A stretch of 64,000 bases of DNA from Chlorogloea purpurea SAG 13.99 (GTDB taxonomy: Bacteria; Cyanobacteriota; Cyanobacteriia; Cyanobacteriales; Microcystaceae), in contig JADQBB010000011.1 in NCBI GenBank assembly GCA_016903695.1, forward strand, positions 45,710 through 109,709. Direction: 5' to 3'. The position numbers were made by a program, and so were the translations under genes. This document shows, one piece after another, positions 56,021 through 64,000 of this stretch (its first letter is position 1; the number at the start of each line of letters is the position of its first letter). The notes beneath the pieces were generated by a model. It did not search any database, was not told the origin of the DNA, and saw nothing but the letters and a program-made list of their open reading frames with translations.

Positions 56021-57211
56021 ATGACAGCATCCGAAGTATCTAGGCAATCTGAAAAACTACTCAATTGGCTTGCGATCACGGGAATCAAGTGCGGTATTAC
56101 AGAACAAGGATATTTTCGGGAACTTGCCAAATTAGTATTGCTCGATTCTATTGAGATAGCTCCTACAGGACAGAGGTTGCTAAAGTTGGGATGGCGCGTT
56201 GTCTCTACTATTTTATGGGGCCTCTTAATACTTATTATCCTATCTTCTCTAGGACGGTACTTCGTATTCGCAAACACGCCATCTTCTGTATCTAATAGCT
56301 TTGGAGGATCTAACAGCTCTATAGTTACAGTTGGGGCAGATAAGCTCAGCGTAGAGATTGATGCCGCTTTATTAGCAGCTCGTGAAGCGGCTTTAACAAC
56401 TGCTTCAGATGAACTGGATCGATGGGTTAATGGTTTGATGCTCCGAGTTGATTCAAATCAAAATGATGATTTCTTGGATTGGTATTTTGGATACTGGACT
56501 CAGCAAAAATTTGGTTTGAATGGAGCGTTACAGGCGGGAAAACGAGTTTTTAATAAAAATCTACCCACTGCCAAAGAAAAAATTCAAGAAGAAGTTCTTC
56601 AGGAATTTATAAACCGTGTCCTACGTCCTGAAATCGCAAAACTTGAATTAAAGAATATTTCAAAAGATATTTCCAGAATTTATACCACAGAATTGCAACG
56701 AAATTTTGAGAGAATCCGTATTAGATACAATATTCCTAAAGCAAATTGGGATGAGTATTTGGAAAATGTTACTGTTCTTGTAACTAACATTGAAGGAAGA
56801 CAAGTTCCTTTGCAGTTAAAAGCTTTTACTATTGTAAGTCTAGGTGGTGGGGCATTATTGGCGAAGGCAGCGATCGTGGCAATTGAAAAAGTGACTGCGA
56901 AGGTCGCCACTAAAGTTGTTGCCAAAGCAAGTGCAAGTTTTTTGGGCAAAGCAGGAGCTTTAGTAGGTGGAGAATTACTAGGGCCTGTAGTGACCGTAGC
57001 CATTATTGCTTGGGATGCAGTGGACATACATAATACCGAAGTTAACTATAGACCTATTTTGAAAGAAAATATTCAAGACTACTTCGATTTAATGAAAAAA
57101 GATATTTTGGGTGATGAAGAAAATGGAATTCAGAAAGTGATTATAGATATTGAGAATAGCATTAGAAAAGGTATGAGTGGCTCTCGATTGCCTTTTTTCT
57201 CTAAAGGTTAA
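56021..57211 (+). CDS. Membrane protein of unknown function
   Basis: A 396-residue protein. Residues about 1-58 are soluble, and a transmembrane helix lies at about 62-88 (VVSTILWGLLILIILSSLG). A long helical region with EAALTTASDELDRW and RVLRPEIAKLELKNIS spans about 110-270. The C-terminal 275-345 is Ala/Gly/Lys-rich and hydrophobic (GGGALLAKAAIVAIEK, then GALVGGELLGPVVTVAIIAWDAVD) and could insert in a membrane. No enzyme motif is seen. It sits in a debris-rich stretch, suggesting mobile or variable DNA. The name of its family is unknown to me. Confidence 0.65.
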   Translation: MTASEVSRQSEKLLNWLAITGIKCGITEQGYFRELAKLVLLDSIEIAPTGQRLLKLGWRVVSTILWGLLILIILSSLGRYFVFANTPSSVSNSFGGSNSSIVTVGADKLSVEIDAALLAAREAALTTASDELDRWVNGLMLRVDSNQNDDFLDWYFGYWTQQKFGLNGALQAGKRVFNKNLPTAKEKIQEEVLQEFINRVLRPEIAKLELKNISKDISRIYTTELQRNFERIRIRYNIPKANWDEYLENVTVLVTNIEGRQVPLQLKAFTIVSLGGGALLAKAAIVAIEKVTAKVATKVVAKASASFLGKAGALVGGELLGPVVTVAIIAWDAVDIHNTEVNYRPILKENIQDYFDLMKKDILGDEENGIQKVIIDIENSIRKGMSGSRLPFFSKG

Positions 57212-57248
57212 CAGCTGTTAAATATCAATCGCTATTGCCGAGAATAAT

Positions 57249-57698
57249 TCACTCACGGTCTGCGAGCAGACGCATGACTGTACGCCAAGCCTCTTCGCCC
57301 TCGGGCCCGACAATTGCAAACACCCGCGCGAAACGTTCTCGTTGATCGCCGGATAATTGATTCTCCAAACACGAACCTTCTTGTGTGAGTCTCAATCGCT
57401 TGATCCGGCGATCGATCGTATCGTTCGTGGACTCGATCAGTTCCAACTGGGTCAGTTGGCGTAATGGGAGGTTTAAAGATTGTTTGCTGATGCTGAGAAT
57501 AGCCAGTAATTCATTAACACTTAAGCCCGGATTGCGGCCGACGAAATATAAAATCCGGTGATGGATACGCGTGAGTTTATACTCGCTTAGCATGGCATCC
57601 GGTCGCGCCACGACGGCACGAAAAGCAAAATGCAAAGCTTCTAGGGCTTTGTTGAGTTCCTGTTTGCGCTTAGTTTCTGAAATATTTAGGTCAGTCAT
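57249..57698 (-). CDS. MarR family transcriptional regulator
   Basis: A 149-residue winged-helix regulator. ILYFVGRNPGLSVNELLAILSISKQSLNLPLRQLTQLELIE is the recognition region, and DRRIKRLRLTQEG is the wing. It is divergent from the SnoaL-like gene across 65 bases that contain a perfect 10-bp inverted repeat, which is its likely operator. It should repress both directions and be relieved by a small ligand. Confidence 0.88.
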   Translation of the reverse strand: MTDLNISETKRKQELNKALEALHFAFRAVVARPDAMLSEYKLTRIHHRILYFVGRNPGLSVNELLAILSISKQSLNLPLRQLTQLELIESTNDTIDRRIKRLRLTQEGSCLENQLSGDQRERFARVFAIVGPEGEEAWRTVMRLLADRE

Positions 57699-57728
57699 GT
57701 TGACATATTAAGCTATATGGGATAGATT

Positions 57729-57755
57729 AAATAGGTCAACATATATGACCTATTT
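57729..57755. promoter_or_regulatory. Probable MarR operator
   Basis: AAATAGGTCA (57729-57738) and TGACCTATTT (57746-57755) are perfectly complementary with seven bases between. The site ends eight bases before the GTG of the SnoaL-like gene. A related half-site TGTTGACATAT overlaps the marR start at about 57695-57707, which suggests auto-repression. Confidence 0.75.
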
Positions 57756-57763
57756 TAACCGCC

Positions 57764-58126
57764 GTGTCAATCTTCAGCCCGGATGCCGCCAGACGCTTTG
57801 CCCACAAATGGATCGAGGACTGGAATAACCATGACCTTGATGCCGTACTGGGTCATTATGCCGATGACTTCGAGTTTGCGTCTCCCCTGATTGCGTCTAT
57901 TGCCGGGGAAAAGGGCGGGGTTCTGTGTGGCAAGTTTGCCGTGAAAGCTTACTGGGAGAGGGGGCTAGAGCAAATACCCGATCTTCATTTCGATTTAAAA
58001 GAGGTGCTAGTGGGTGTAGATAGCGTCACTCTGTATTACCGAGGGCATCGGGGCATGGTTGCTGAAGTGTTCATGTTTGACAGCACCGGGAAAGTGAAGA
58101 AAGCTTTGGCTTGTTACGCTCTCTAA
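57764..58126 (+). CDS. SnoaL/NTF2-fold nuclear-transport-factor-2-like protein
   Basis: A 120-residue protein with a cone-shaped NTF2 fold: WIEDWNNHDLDAVLGHYADDFEFASPLI is typical of SnoaL-like proteins. No catalytic residues can be assigned. The start is GTG at 57764. It is directly controlled by the MarR operator overlapping its leader, and a cupin gene follows 85 bases later. Confidence 0.75.
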   Translation: MSIFSPDAARRFAHKWIEDWNNHDLDAVLGHYADDFEFASPLIASIAGEKGGVLCGKFAVKAYWERGLEQIPDLHFDLKEVLVGVDSVTLYYRGHRGMVAEVFMFDSTGKVKKALACYAL

Positions 58127-58210
58127 AATGTTTGCCCTATTTGCGGAGCGTGATTCACAGGCTATCCGGCGGCAGCGTTTATACTTGTAGCGATTCGGAG
58201 TGAATATATC

Positions 58211-58681
58211 TTGAAACAATTACCGATTCCTGCGGGATTAATTCCGGCACCGATGGGTAAAACTATATACCCGGAGCCTTATGCGACCCTTGTTCAAGGT
58301 CGATTGAAACGCAAACTTGGCGAGTTCTTCGGGTTGACTAACTTCGGGGTTAATTTAACCCATCTTTCCCCCGGCGCAATTTCCGCTCTCGCTCATAGCC
58401 ACTCGAAGCAGGATGAATTCATTTTTGTACTGGAAGGAACCGCAACCCTGGTTCTCGGTCAAGACGAATTAACTTTGAATCCGGGTGACTGCTATGGCTT
58501 TAAAGCGGGTACGGGGATAGCCCATCAACTGGTCAATCGGTCTGGAGACGATGTTACCTATCTGGAGATTGGCGATCGCAGTGAAGGAGATGAGGTGGAA
58601 TATCCGAACGATGATCTCAAAGCAACACAATCATCTAATGGCGAATGGACTTTAACGCACAAAGATGGTCGCTCTTATTAA
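58211..58681 (+). CDS. Cupin domain protein
   Basis: A 156-residue single-domain cupin. Cupin motif 1 is seen as HSHSKQDEFIFVLEGTATLVLG and motif 2 as LNPGDCYGFKAGTGIAHQLVN, with metal ligands H, H, E and H. The start is TTG at 58211. It follows the SnoaL-like gene on the same strand and may be under the same MarR control. The substrate is unknown. Confidence 0.82.
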   Translation: MKQLPIPAGLIPAPMGKTIYPEPYATLVQGRLKRKLGEFFGLTNFGVNLTHLSPGAISALAHSHSKQDEFIFVLEGTATLVLGQDELTLNPGDCYGFKAGTGIAHQLVNRSGDDVTYLEIGDRSEGDEVEYPNDDLKATQSSNGEWTLTHKDGRSY

Positions 58682-58775
58682 ATTAAATAATTCAAGCGTA
58701 AAATTCGTGATACAGCAGAAGAAGAACTAGAATTGGGATGGACTGAGGTTGTAAAATCACTCACAAGTTTCAATC

Positions 58776-59138
58776 ATGCAGAAAACAACTCTTCCTATTA
58801 ATTTACCTTTAGAAGAAATTCAACAATTTTGTAAACGATACTGGATACGCAAGTTGTCTTTATTTGGTTCGGTATTAAGGGGTGATTTTACCACTGAAAG
58901 TGATGTTGATGTTTTGGTAGAATTTCAACAGGGAAAAACCCCTGGCTTGGCTATTATTACGATGCAAGATGAGTTTTCAAGTATAATACATAGACAGGTA
59001 TATTTAAGAGCTTCATCGGATTTGAGTCGTTATTTTCGTGAGCGAGTCGTAGAAGAAGCTTTAGTTATTTATGAGCAAAATTTCGGCGATCGCCTTCTTC
59101 TTAAACAAACCTTCAGTTCCAAAGTTTGTGGGAAATGA
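58776..59138 (+). CDS. MNT-type nucleotidyltransferase (orphan antitoxin-like)
   Basis: A 120-residue minimal nucleotidyltransferase. LSLFGSVLRGDFTTESDVDVLVEF has the GSx10DxD active-site motif. The C-terminal RYFRERVVEEALVIYE is like MntA family members. No HEPN partner is seen on either side, so it is an orphan or the partner has been lost. A short coding-like fragment without a start precedes it (about 58690-58775). Confidence 0.75.
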   Translation: MQKTTLPINLPLEEIQQFCKRYWIRKLSLFGSVLRGDFTTESDVDVLVEFQQGKTPGLAIITMQDEFSSIIHRQVYLRASSDLSRYFRERVVEEALVIYEQNFGDRLLLKQTFSSKVCGK

Positions 59139-59153
59139 TAGAATTGAGCGCAT

Positions 59154-60636
<1,483 letters not shown>

Positions 60637-60650
60637 TCAAAATAAAGAAA

Positions 60651-60672
60651 GTCGAGAGTGTATACTCTCGAC
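60651..60672. terminator. Bidirectional terminator between thiC and nirA
   Basis: GTCGAGAGT (60651-60659) pairs perfectly with ACTCTCGAC (60664-60672) around GTAT. It lies 15 bases after the thiC stop and 25 bases from the convergent nirA stop, with T-rich flanks on the plus side and A-rich on the other. Confidence 0.8.
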
Positions 60673-60696
60673 TCCGACTTTTGTTTCCCCTATTTA

Positions 60697-62232
60697 CTAC
60701 TTCTCTACCGCCCCGAATTCCGCGATCAAAATCGATTTCAAAAGCGGTTTAAGATCATCGCAGGGGATTCCTTTCTGTACACAAGTACCGAGATGGGCAT
60801 CTTTCCCCACCTTGCCGCCCCTATACAGGTCTACCCCTTCGACAGTTTTGCCATCTTTACGAGTTTTCGTACCCATAAGCCCAATATCGGCTACTTGCGG
60901 CTGTCCGCAAGAATTAGGGCATCCCGTCCAATGAATCCGCACACTATTGGGAATATCCAATTCTTGACTTAACTCTCTCATCAAACTGGTGGCCCGGCTT
61001 TTAGTTTCTATGAGGGCGAAATTACAGAACTGCGCGCCGGTACAAGACACTACAGACCTTTCTAAGCCGTGGGGATTGACCGAGAATTTGGTCAGTAAAG
61101 GTTCTTCTAATAACACCGGCAATAACTCATTAGCCACGTCTGGAATGATCACATTCTGTTCCACTGTGAGACGGATTTCACCGCTACCGTAGGTTTCAGC
61201 GATGCGGGCTAAAGCGAACATATCTTCAGCGTACAAGCGCCCTACGGGAATGTGCAAACCCACATAACTCATACCGGGTTGTTTCTGGGGATACACACCG
61301 ATATGATCTCTTTTATCCCAATCCAATTCATCTTTATCGGCAGCGGTGGTTAGAAGATGTCCTAATTGAGATTCTACTGTAGCTCGAAATTTCTCCACAC
61401 CCCACTCGTCTATCAACCACATGAGACGGGATTTCTGACGATTGGCTCTTAAGCCGTGGTCGCGATACACTTCTAGAATCGCCCGGCATAAATTCACCAC
61501 TTCTTCATTCGGTCTTACCCAAACGTTCATTGGGATAGCGGCTTCACAACGTTTAGCAGAGAAAAAGCCCCCGACTACCACGTTAAAACCTAACTCGCCG
61601 TCTTTATAAGCGGGGACGAAAGCCACATCATTAATTTCAGCGTGTACTGAATTGTCTCTGCCGCCTTCGATCGCTATATTGAATTTACGGGGTAGATTGG
61701 TGAACTCGGAATTACCCTCGCCGCCGTTGGTGATCATATCTTGAACTTTCTGCACCAATTCTCTAGTGTCGATCAGTTCATTACCGTCGAGTCCGGCCAT
61801 CGGTGAGCCGGTGATGTTACGCACGTTATCCATTCCCGATTGTACCGAAGTCAGGCCGACCGATCGCATTTGTGTGAAAATAGCGGGAATATCTTCGAGG
61901 CGGATGCCGCGTAATTGTATATTCTGTCTCGTGGTAATGTCGCCACTACCATCCGAGCCGTAACGTTGCAGGATTTCCCCTAAAACTCGCATCTGTGGGC
62001 TGGTGAGAATACCGTTAGGTACTCGCAGACGCATCATGAATTTACCTGGGGTTACGGGGCGGTAAAAAACGCCCACCCATTTTAGACGATGTTCCAAATC
62101 GGTTTTGTCCATCGCTTCCCAGCCAATTTGAGCGAAGTAATCTAACTCGTCCTTAATCATCAGTCCGTCTTTTTGAGCTTTGAGTTTCTCAAACTTATTG
62201 ACCGTTTCTTCCTTCTGCGGCGTTTGTACCAT
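60697..62232 (-). CDS. nirA: Ferredoxin-nitrite reductase
   Basis: A 511-residue siroheme/[4Fe-4S] enzyme that reduces nitrite to ammonium with ferredoxin. The cluster ligands lie in VSCTGAQFCNFALIETK and HWTGCPNSCGQ. The QRYGSDGSGDITTRQNIQLRG segment binds siroheme. It ends without the ferredoxin-like C-terminal extension found in some cyanobacteria. I choose the ATG at 62232, which has AAGAGG six bases before it; 62238 and a GTG at 62253 are alternatives. The upstream region has TGTTA...TAACA but no clear NtcA site. Confidence 0.95.
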   Translation of the reverse strand: MVQTPQKEETVNKFEKLKAQKDGLMIKDELDYFAQIGWEAMDKTDLEHRLKWVGVFYRPVTPGKFMMRLRVPNGILTSPQMRVLGEILQRYGSDGSGDITTRQNIQLRGIRLEDIPAIFTQMRSVGLTSVQSGMDNVRNITGSPMAGLDGNELIDTRELVQKVQDMITNGGEGNSEFTNLPRKFNIAIEGGRDNSVHAEINDVAFVPAYKDGELGFNVVVGGFFSAKRCEAAIPMNVWVRPNEEVVNLCRAILEVYRDHGLRANRQKSRLMWLIDEWGVEKFRATVESQLGHLLTTAADKDELDWDKRDHIGVYPQKQPGMSYVGLHIPVGRLYAEDMFALARIAETYGSGEIRLTVEQNVIIPDVANELLPVLLEEPLLTKFSVNPHGLERSVVSCTGAQFCNFALIETKSRATSLMRELSQELDIPNSVRIHWTGCPNSCGQPQVADIGLMGTKTRKDGKTVEGVDLYRGGKVGKDAHLGTCVQKGIPCDDLKPLLKSILIAEFGAVEK

Positions 62233-62417
62233 TGTCATCCTCTTTGAACTCACTTGGTGGGGTTAATTTTATGAATTTATTTAATGGCTAAACTCTAAGT
62301 TCTTAAAGTAATTCAGCTTTCTGATATAGCCATTTAATTCTTTTTAACCCCTGTTATTTTGTGATTTTTGTAACAAAACCCTTCAAGTGATGCAGTTTCA
62401 GAATGGTATTAATGCGT

Positions 62418-63125
62418 TTACGCGGTAACTAGTTCGGGTTGGGGACGTTTGCTGTGACGGATACCCTCGATGGCGGCCGCGTAGTCGGGAGCGTTGAAAA
62501 CCGCAGAACCTGCTACGATCGCATTAGCCCCAGCTTCGAGAACCTGCCAGGTATTAGAAGGTTTTAAACCGCCGTCCACTTCGATCCAGGGGTCTAAACC
62601 TTTTTCAGCACACATCTGTCTCAATTGGCGAATTTTGGGCACTACTTCCGGTATAAAGCTTTGTCCGCCGAAACCGGGGTTAACACTCATTATCAGCACT
62701 AGATCGCACAGGTGTAGAACGTATTCGATAAAATCTAAGGGAGTGGAAGGATTCAACACTACTCCCGCCTGTTTACCCAATTCGCGAATTTGGCACAGGG
62801 TGCGGTGTAAGTGAGGCGAAGCGTTGTGTTCCGCGTGTACGGAAATAATATCCGCCCCAGCTTTAGCGAAGTCCGCTACATATTTTTCCGGTTCCACGAT
62901 CATCAAATGAACGTCTAAAGGCTTTTTAGTATAAGGACGAATCGCTGAAACGATTAACGGGCCGATGGTGATATTGGGCACGAAACGACCATCCATTACA
63001 TCGACGTGAATCCAATCAGCACCGGCTTTATCGACGGCTTCAATATCCGCGCCCAAACGGCTAAAATCGGCGGAGAGAATCGAGGGTGCTATGACTGTGG
63101 ATTTATTGCCAGGGTTTTGGGTCAT
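62418..63125 (-). CDS. rpe: Ribulose-phosphate 3-epimerase
   Basis: A 235-residue TIM-barrel epimerase of the Calvin and pentose-phosphate cycles. [46 protein letters not shown] and VDGG carry the metal-binding histidines and the two catalytic aspartates. The ATG at 63125 (MTQNPGNKS) gives the usual length; an open extension reaches 63191 but lacks family support. Confidence 0.97.
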   Translation of the reverse strand: MTQNPGNKSTVIAPSILSADFSRLGADIEAVDKAGADWIHVDVMDGRFVPNITIGPLIVSAIRPYTKKPLDVHLMIVEPEKYVADFAKAGADIISVHAEHNASPHLHRTLCQIRELGKQAGVVLNPSTPLDFIEYVLHLCDLVLIMSVNPGFGGQSFIPEVVPKIRQLRQMCAEKGLDPWIEVDGGLKPSNTWQVLEAGANAIVAGSAVFNAPDYAAAIEGIRHSKRPQPELVTA

Positions 63126-63199
63126 GGTGAAATATTCTATTTTCAAGGGCTGGTTTTTCTTAACAATCTTAACAGAATTTGGCCTACGCACGGCTATTA

Positions 63200-63923
63200 T
63201 TAATTAAACCGACATCGATCGCTTTCTACTAACCACCCGCTGCCCGTATTAGAGAACACGGTCAAGCCTTGATTTGGACGAGAAACCCACCTGACTATCT
63301 TATACTGGTTTTCCCCTTCGGATACGCTATCTATGGACTTGATCTGTGTAGGCTGAGGTTGGAAATCATCCGATAATAAAAGATTTCCCATCATCAGATA
63401 CTGGAGGCATAAATTCACCAATGGACTATTTTTATCGAGAGCTTTGCCGTAGTAATTAATTAACTGCGGGTCGGGATTCTTTTCTACAATCCAGCGAAAT
63501 ATCTCTTCTGTCATTAAACCCTGCCCCTGTAATTGTTGAAGTAAATAACCTAAATCTTTACGGCGAGTTTTCCTGACTATCGTTTCTAAGAGCCTCGGAT
63601 TTAGATAAGGCGTACCCAATAAGGTAAGACGAATAACAAGCCAATCATTATTGGCAATTTCTTCGACCAGTAACTGGAATTGTTCTGGGGAGAGCGCTAA
63701 ACTTTCTCCAAGTTGCTCTAGCAAACGATCGCCCCCCAGTAAACCACCATGATCTGTAATCTTTAAATCACTCGCGGTTAAAGTTTCTAAGTCGTTAATT
63801 TGGTTTTCAATTTTCTTGAGCAGATTTTGGTTTTCTCGATAAGCAGAGGAACTATCAACGGGAGCATCCCACTTTTGTAATGAGTATAAATACTTAAAGC
63901 ATGTCTTGAAAAAAAAGAGACAA
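63200..63923 (-). CDS. Hypothetical protein, 5' end uncertain at an A8/T8 tract
   Basis: The firm part (63200-63724) encodes about 174 residues ([21 protein letters not shown] and [20 protein letters not shown]). Coding-like sequence continues in frame upstream as a coiled coil ([19 protein letters not shown]) and [11 protein letters not shown] to about 63900 without any ATG, GTG or TTG. A TTG at 63923 would start [18 protein letters not shown] only if the run of eight T (minus strand, 63909-63916) were seven. The protein is soluble and helical; I do not recognise a function. Either a homopolymer error or a real frameshift is likely. Confidence 0.55.
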
Positions 63924-63948
63924 TGAAGTAAACTCTTTCACGAAAAAT

Positions 63949-64000
63949 ATGACTCCACAAGAAAAACAGGAACTTAAAAAGCACTTAAAAAGTATTTCTG
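63949..64000 (+). CDS. Start of a gene cut by the window edge
   Basis: From the ATG at 63949 the frame reads MTPQEKQELKKHLKSIS and is open at the last base. The N-terminus resembles those of some cyanobacterial transposases of the ISKra4 type, from memory only. With 17 residues no firm identification is possible. Confidence 0.35.
   Translation, partial: MTPQEKQELKKHLKSIS

Noticed and set aside
58690..58780. Coding-like fragment (AEEELELGWTEVVKSLTSFN)
   Set aside because: There is no start codon and an upstream in-frame stop; it overlaps the start of the nucleotidyltransferase gene and is too short to call.
62260..62420. NtcA site upstream of nirA
   Set aside because: Only a TGTTA-N14-TAACA repeat is present; the GTA-N8-TAC consensus is not seen. 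Position weight matrix scoring would test this.

Overview
The window is chromosomal DNA of a beta-cyanobacterium. It carries form IB RuBisCO (rbcL-rbcX-rbcS), a beta-carboxysome operon (ccmK-ccmL-ccmM-ccmN), NDH-1 CO2-uptake subunits, a ferredoxin-type nitrite reductase, a cyanobacterial divinyl reductase (BciB type), ribosomal protein PSRP-3/Ycf65, and scattered GCGATCGC (HIP1) octamers. Base composition is mid-range. Genes sit on both strands in short operons. Genus cannot be fixed from the sequence alone; a unicellular or Chroococcales-like strain is a reasonable guess.

Layout. 1-13.9 kb: the end of a GGDEF gene, DUF952, a GH13 amylase, cobM, a tocopherol-type methyltransferase, the sucrose pair spp-susA, serS, DUF2252, Uma2, bciB and htpG. 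14.0-14.4 kb: a gene-free block with seven copies of a 13-bp repeat running into a chain of perfect hairpins. 14.4-21.6 kb: rbgA, a DUF6036-like two-gene unit, queF, a giant polytopic membrane protein and an APH-fold phosphotransferase. 21.9-22.5 kb: a decayed HepT/MntA toxin-antitoxin pair. 22.6-31.7 kb: accessory island with Uma2, a radical SAM gene, a retron, and a duplicated rbcS that encloses a beta-CASP nuclease gene next to the resident rbcS-rbcX-rbcL operon. 32.2-39.4 kb: the ccm operon, divergent from ndhF4-ndhD4. 39.4-43.2 kb: DUF433, a YhaV/PrlF toxin-antitoxin pair, a pentapeptide-repeat protein and an acidic HTH protein. 43.4-46.7 kb: carA, a STAS protein with an apparent AUA start, mini-RNase III, rlmB and DUF1816. 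46.7-55 kb: a hydrolase, paired crcB genes, an SLH protein, a CocE-type hydrolase, psrp3, atpD-atpC, DUF3146 and rpsD. 55-56 kb: gene debris. 56-64 kb: an unknown membrane protein, a MarR-controlled divergent locus, a nucleotidyltransferase, TPP-riboswitch-controlled thiC, nirA, rpe, and genes cut by or broken near the window edge.

The most notable system is the retron at 24.25-26.38 kb. A non-coding segment bounded by a 15-bp perfect inverted repeat (a1/a2) with internal msr/msd-like hairpins lies 38 bases before a reverse transcriptase that has the retron hallmarks NAxxH, YADD and VTG. That RT is fused to a C-terminal Rsm22-like SAM methyltransferase domain, which I infer to be the effector. 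It lies beside a CO2-fixation supercluster (RuBisCO, carboxysome, CO2-uptake NDH-1 subunits). The interval between retron and RuBisCO operon carries a second, about 95% identical rbcS copy and a foreign-looking beta-CASP nuclease with a cysteine tail.
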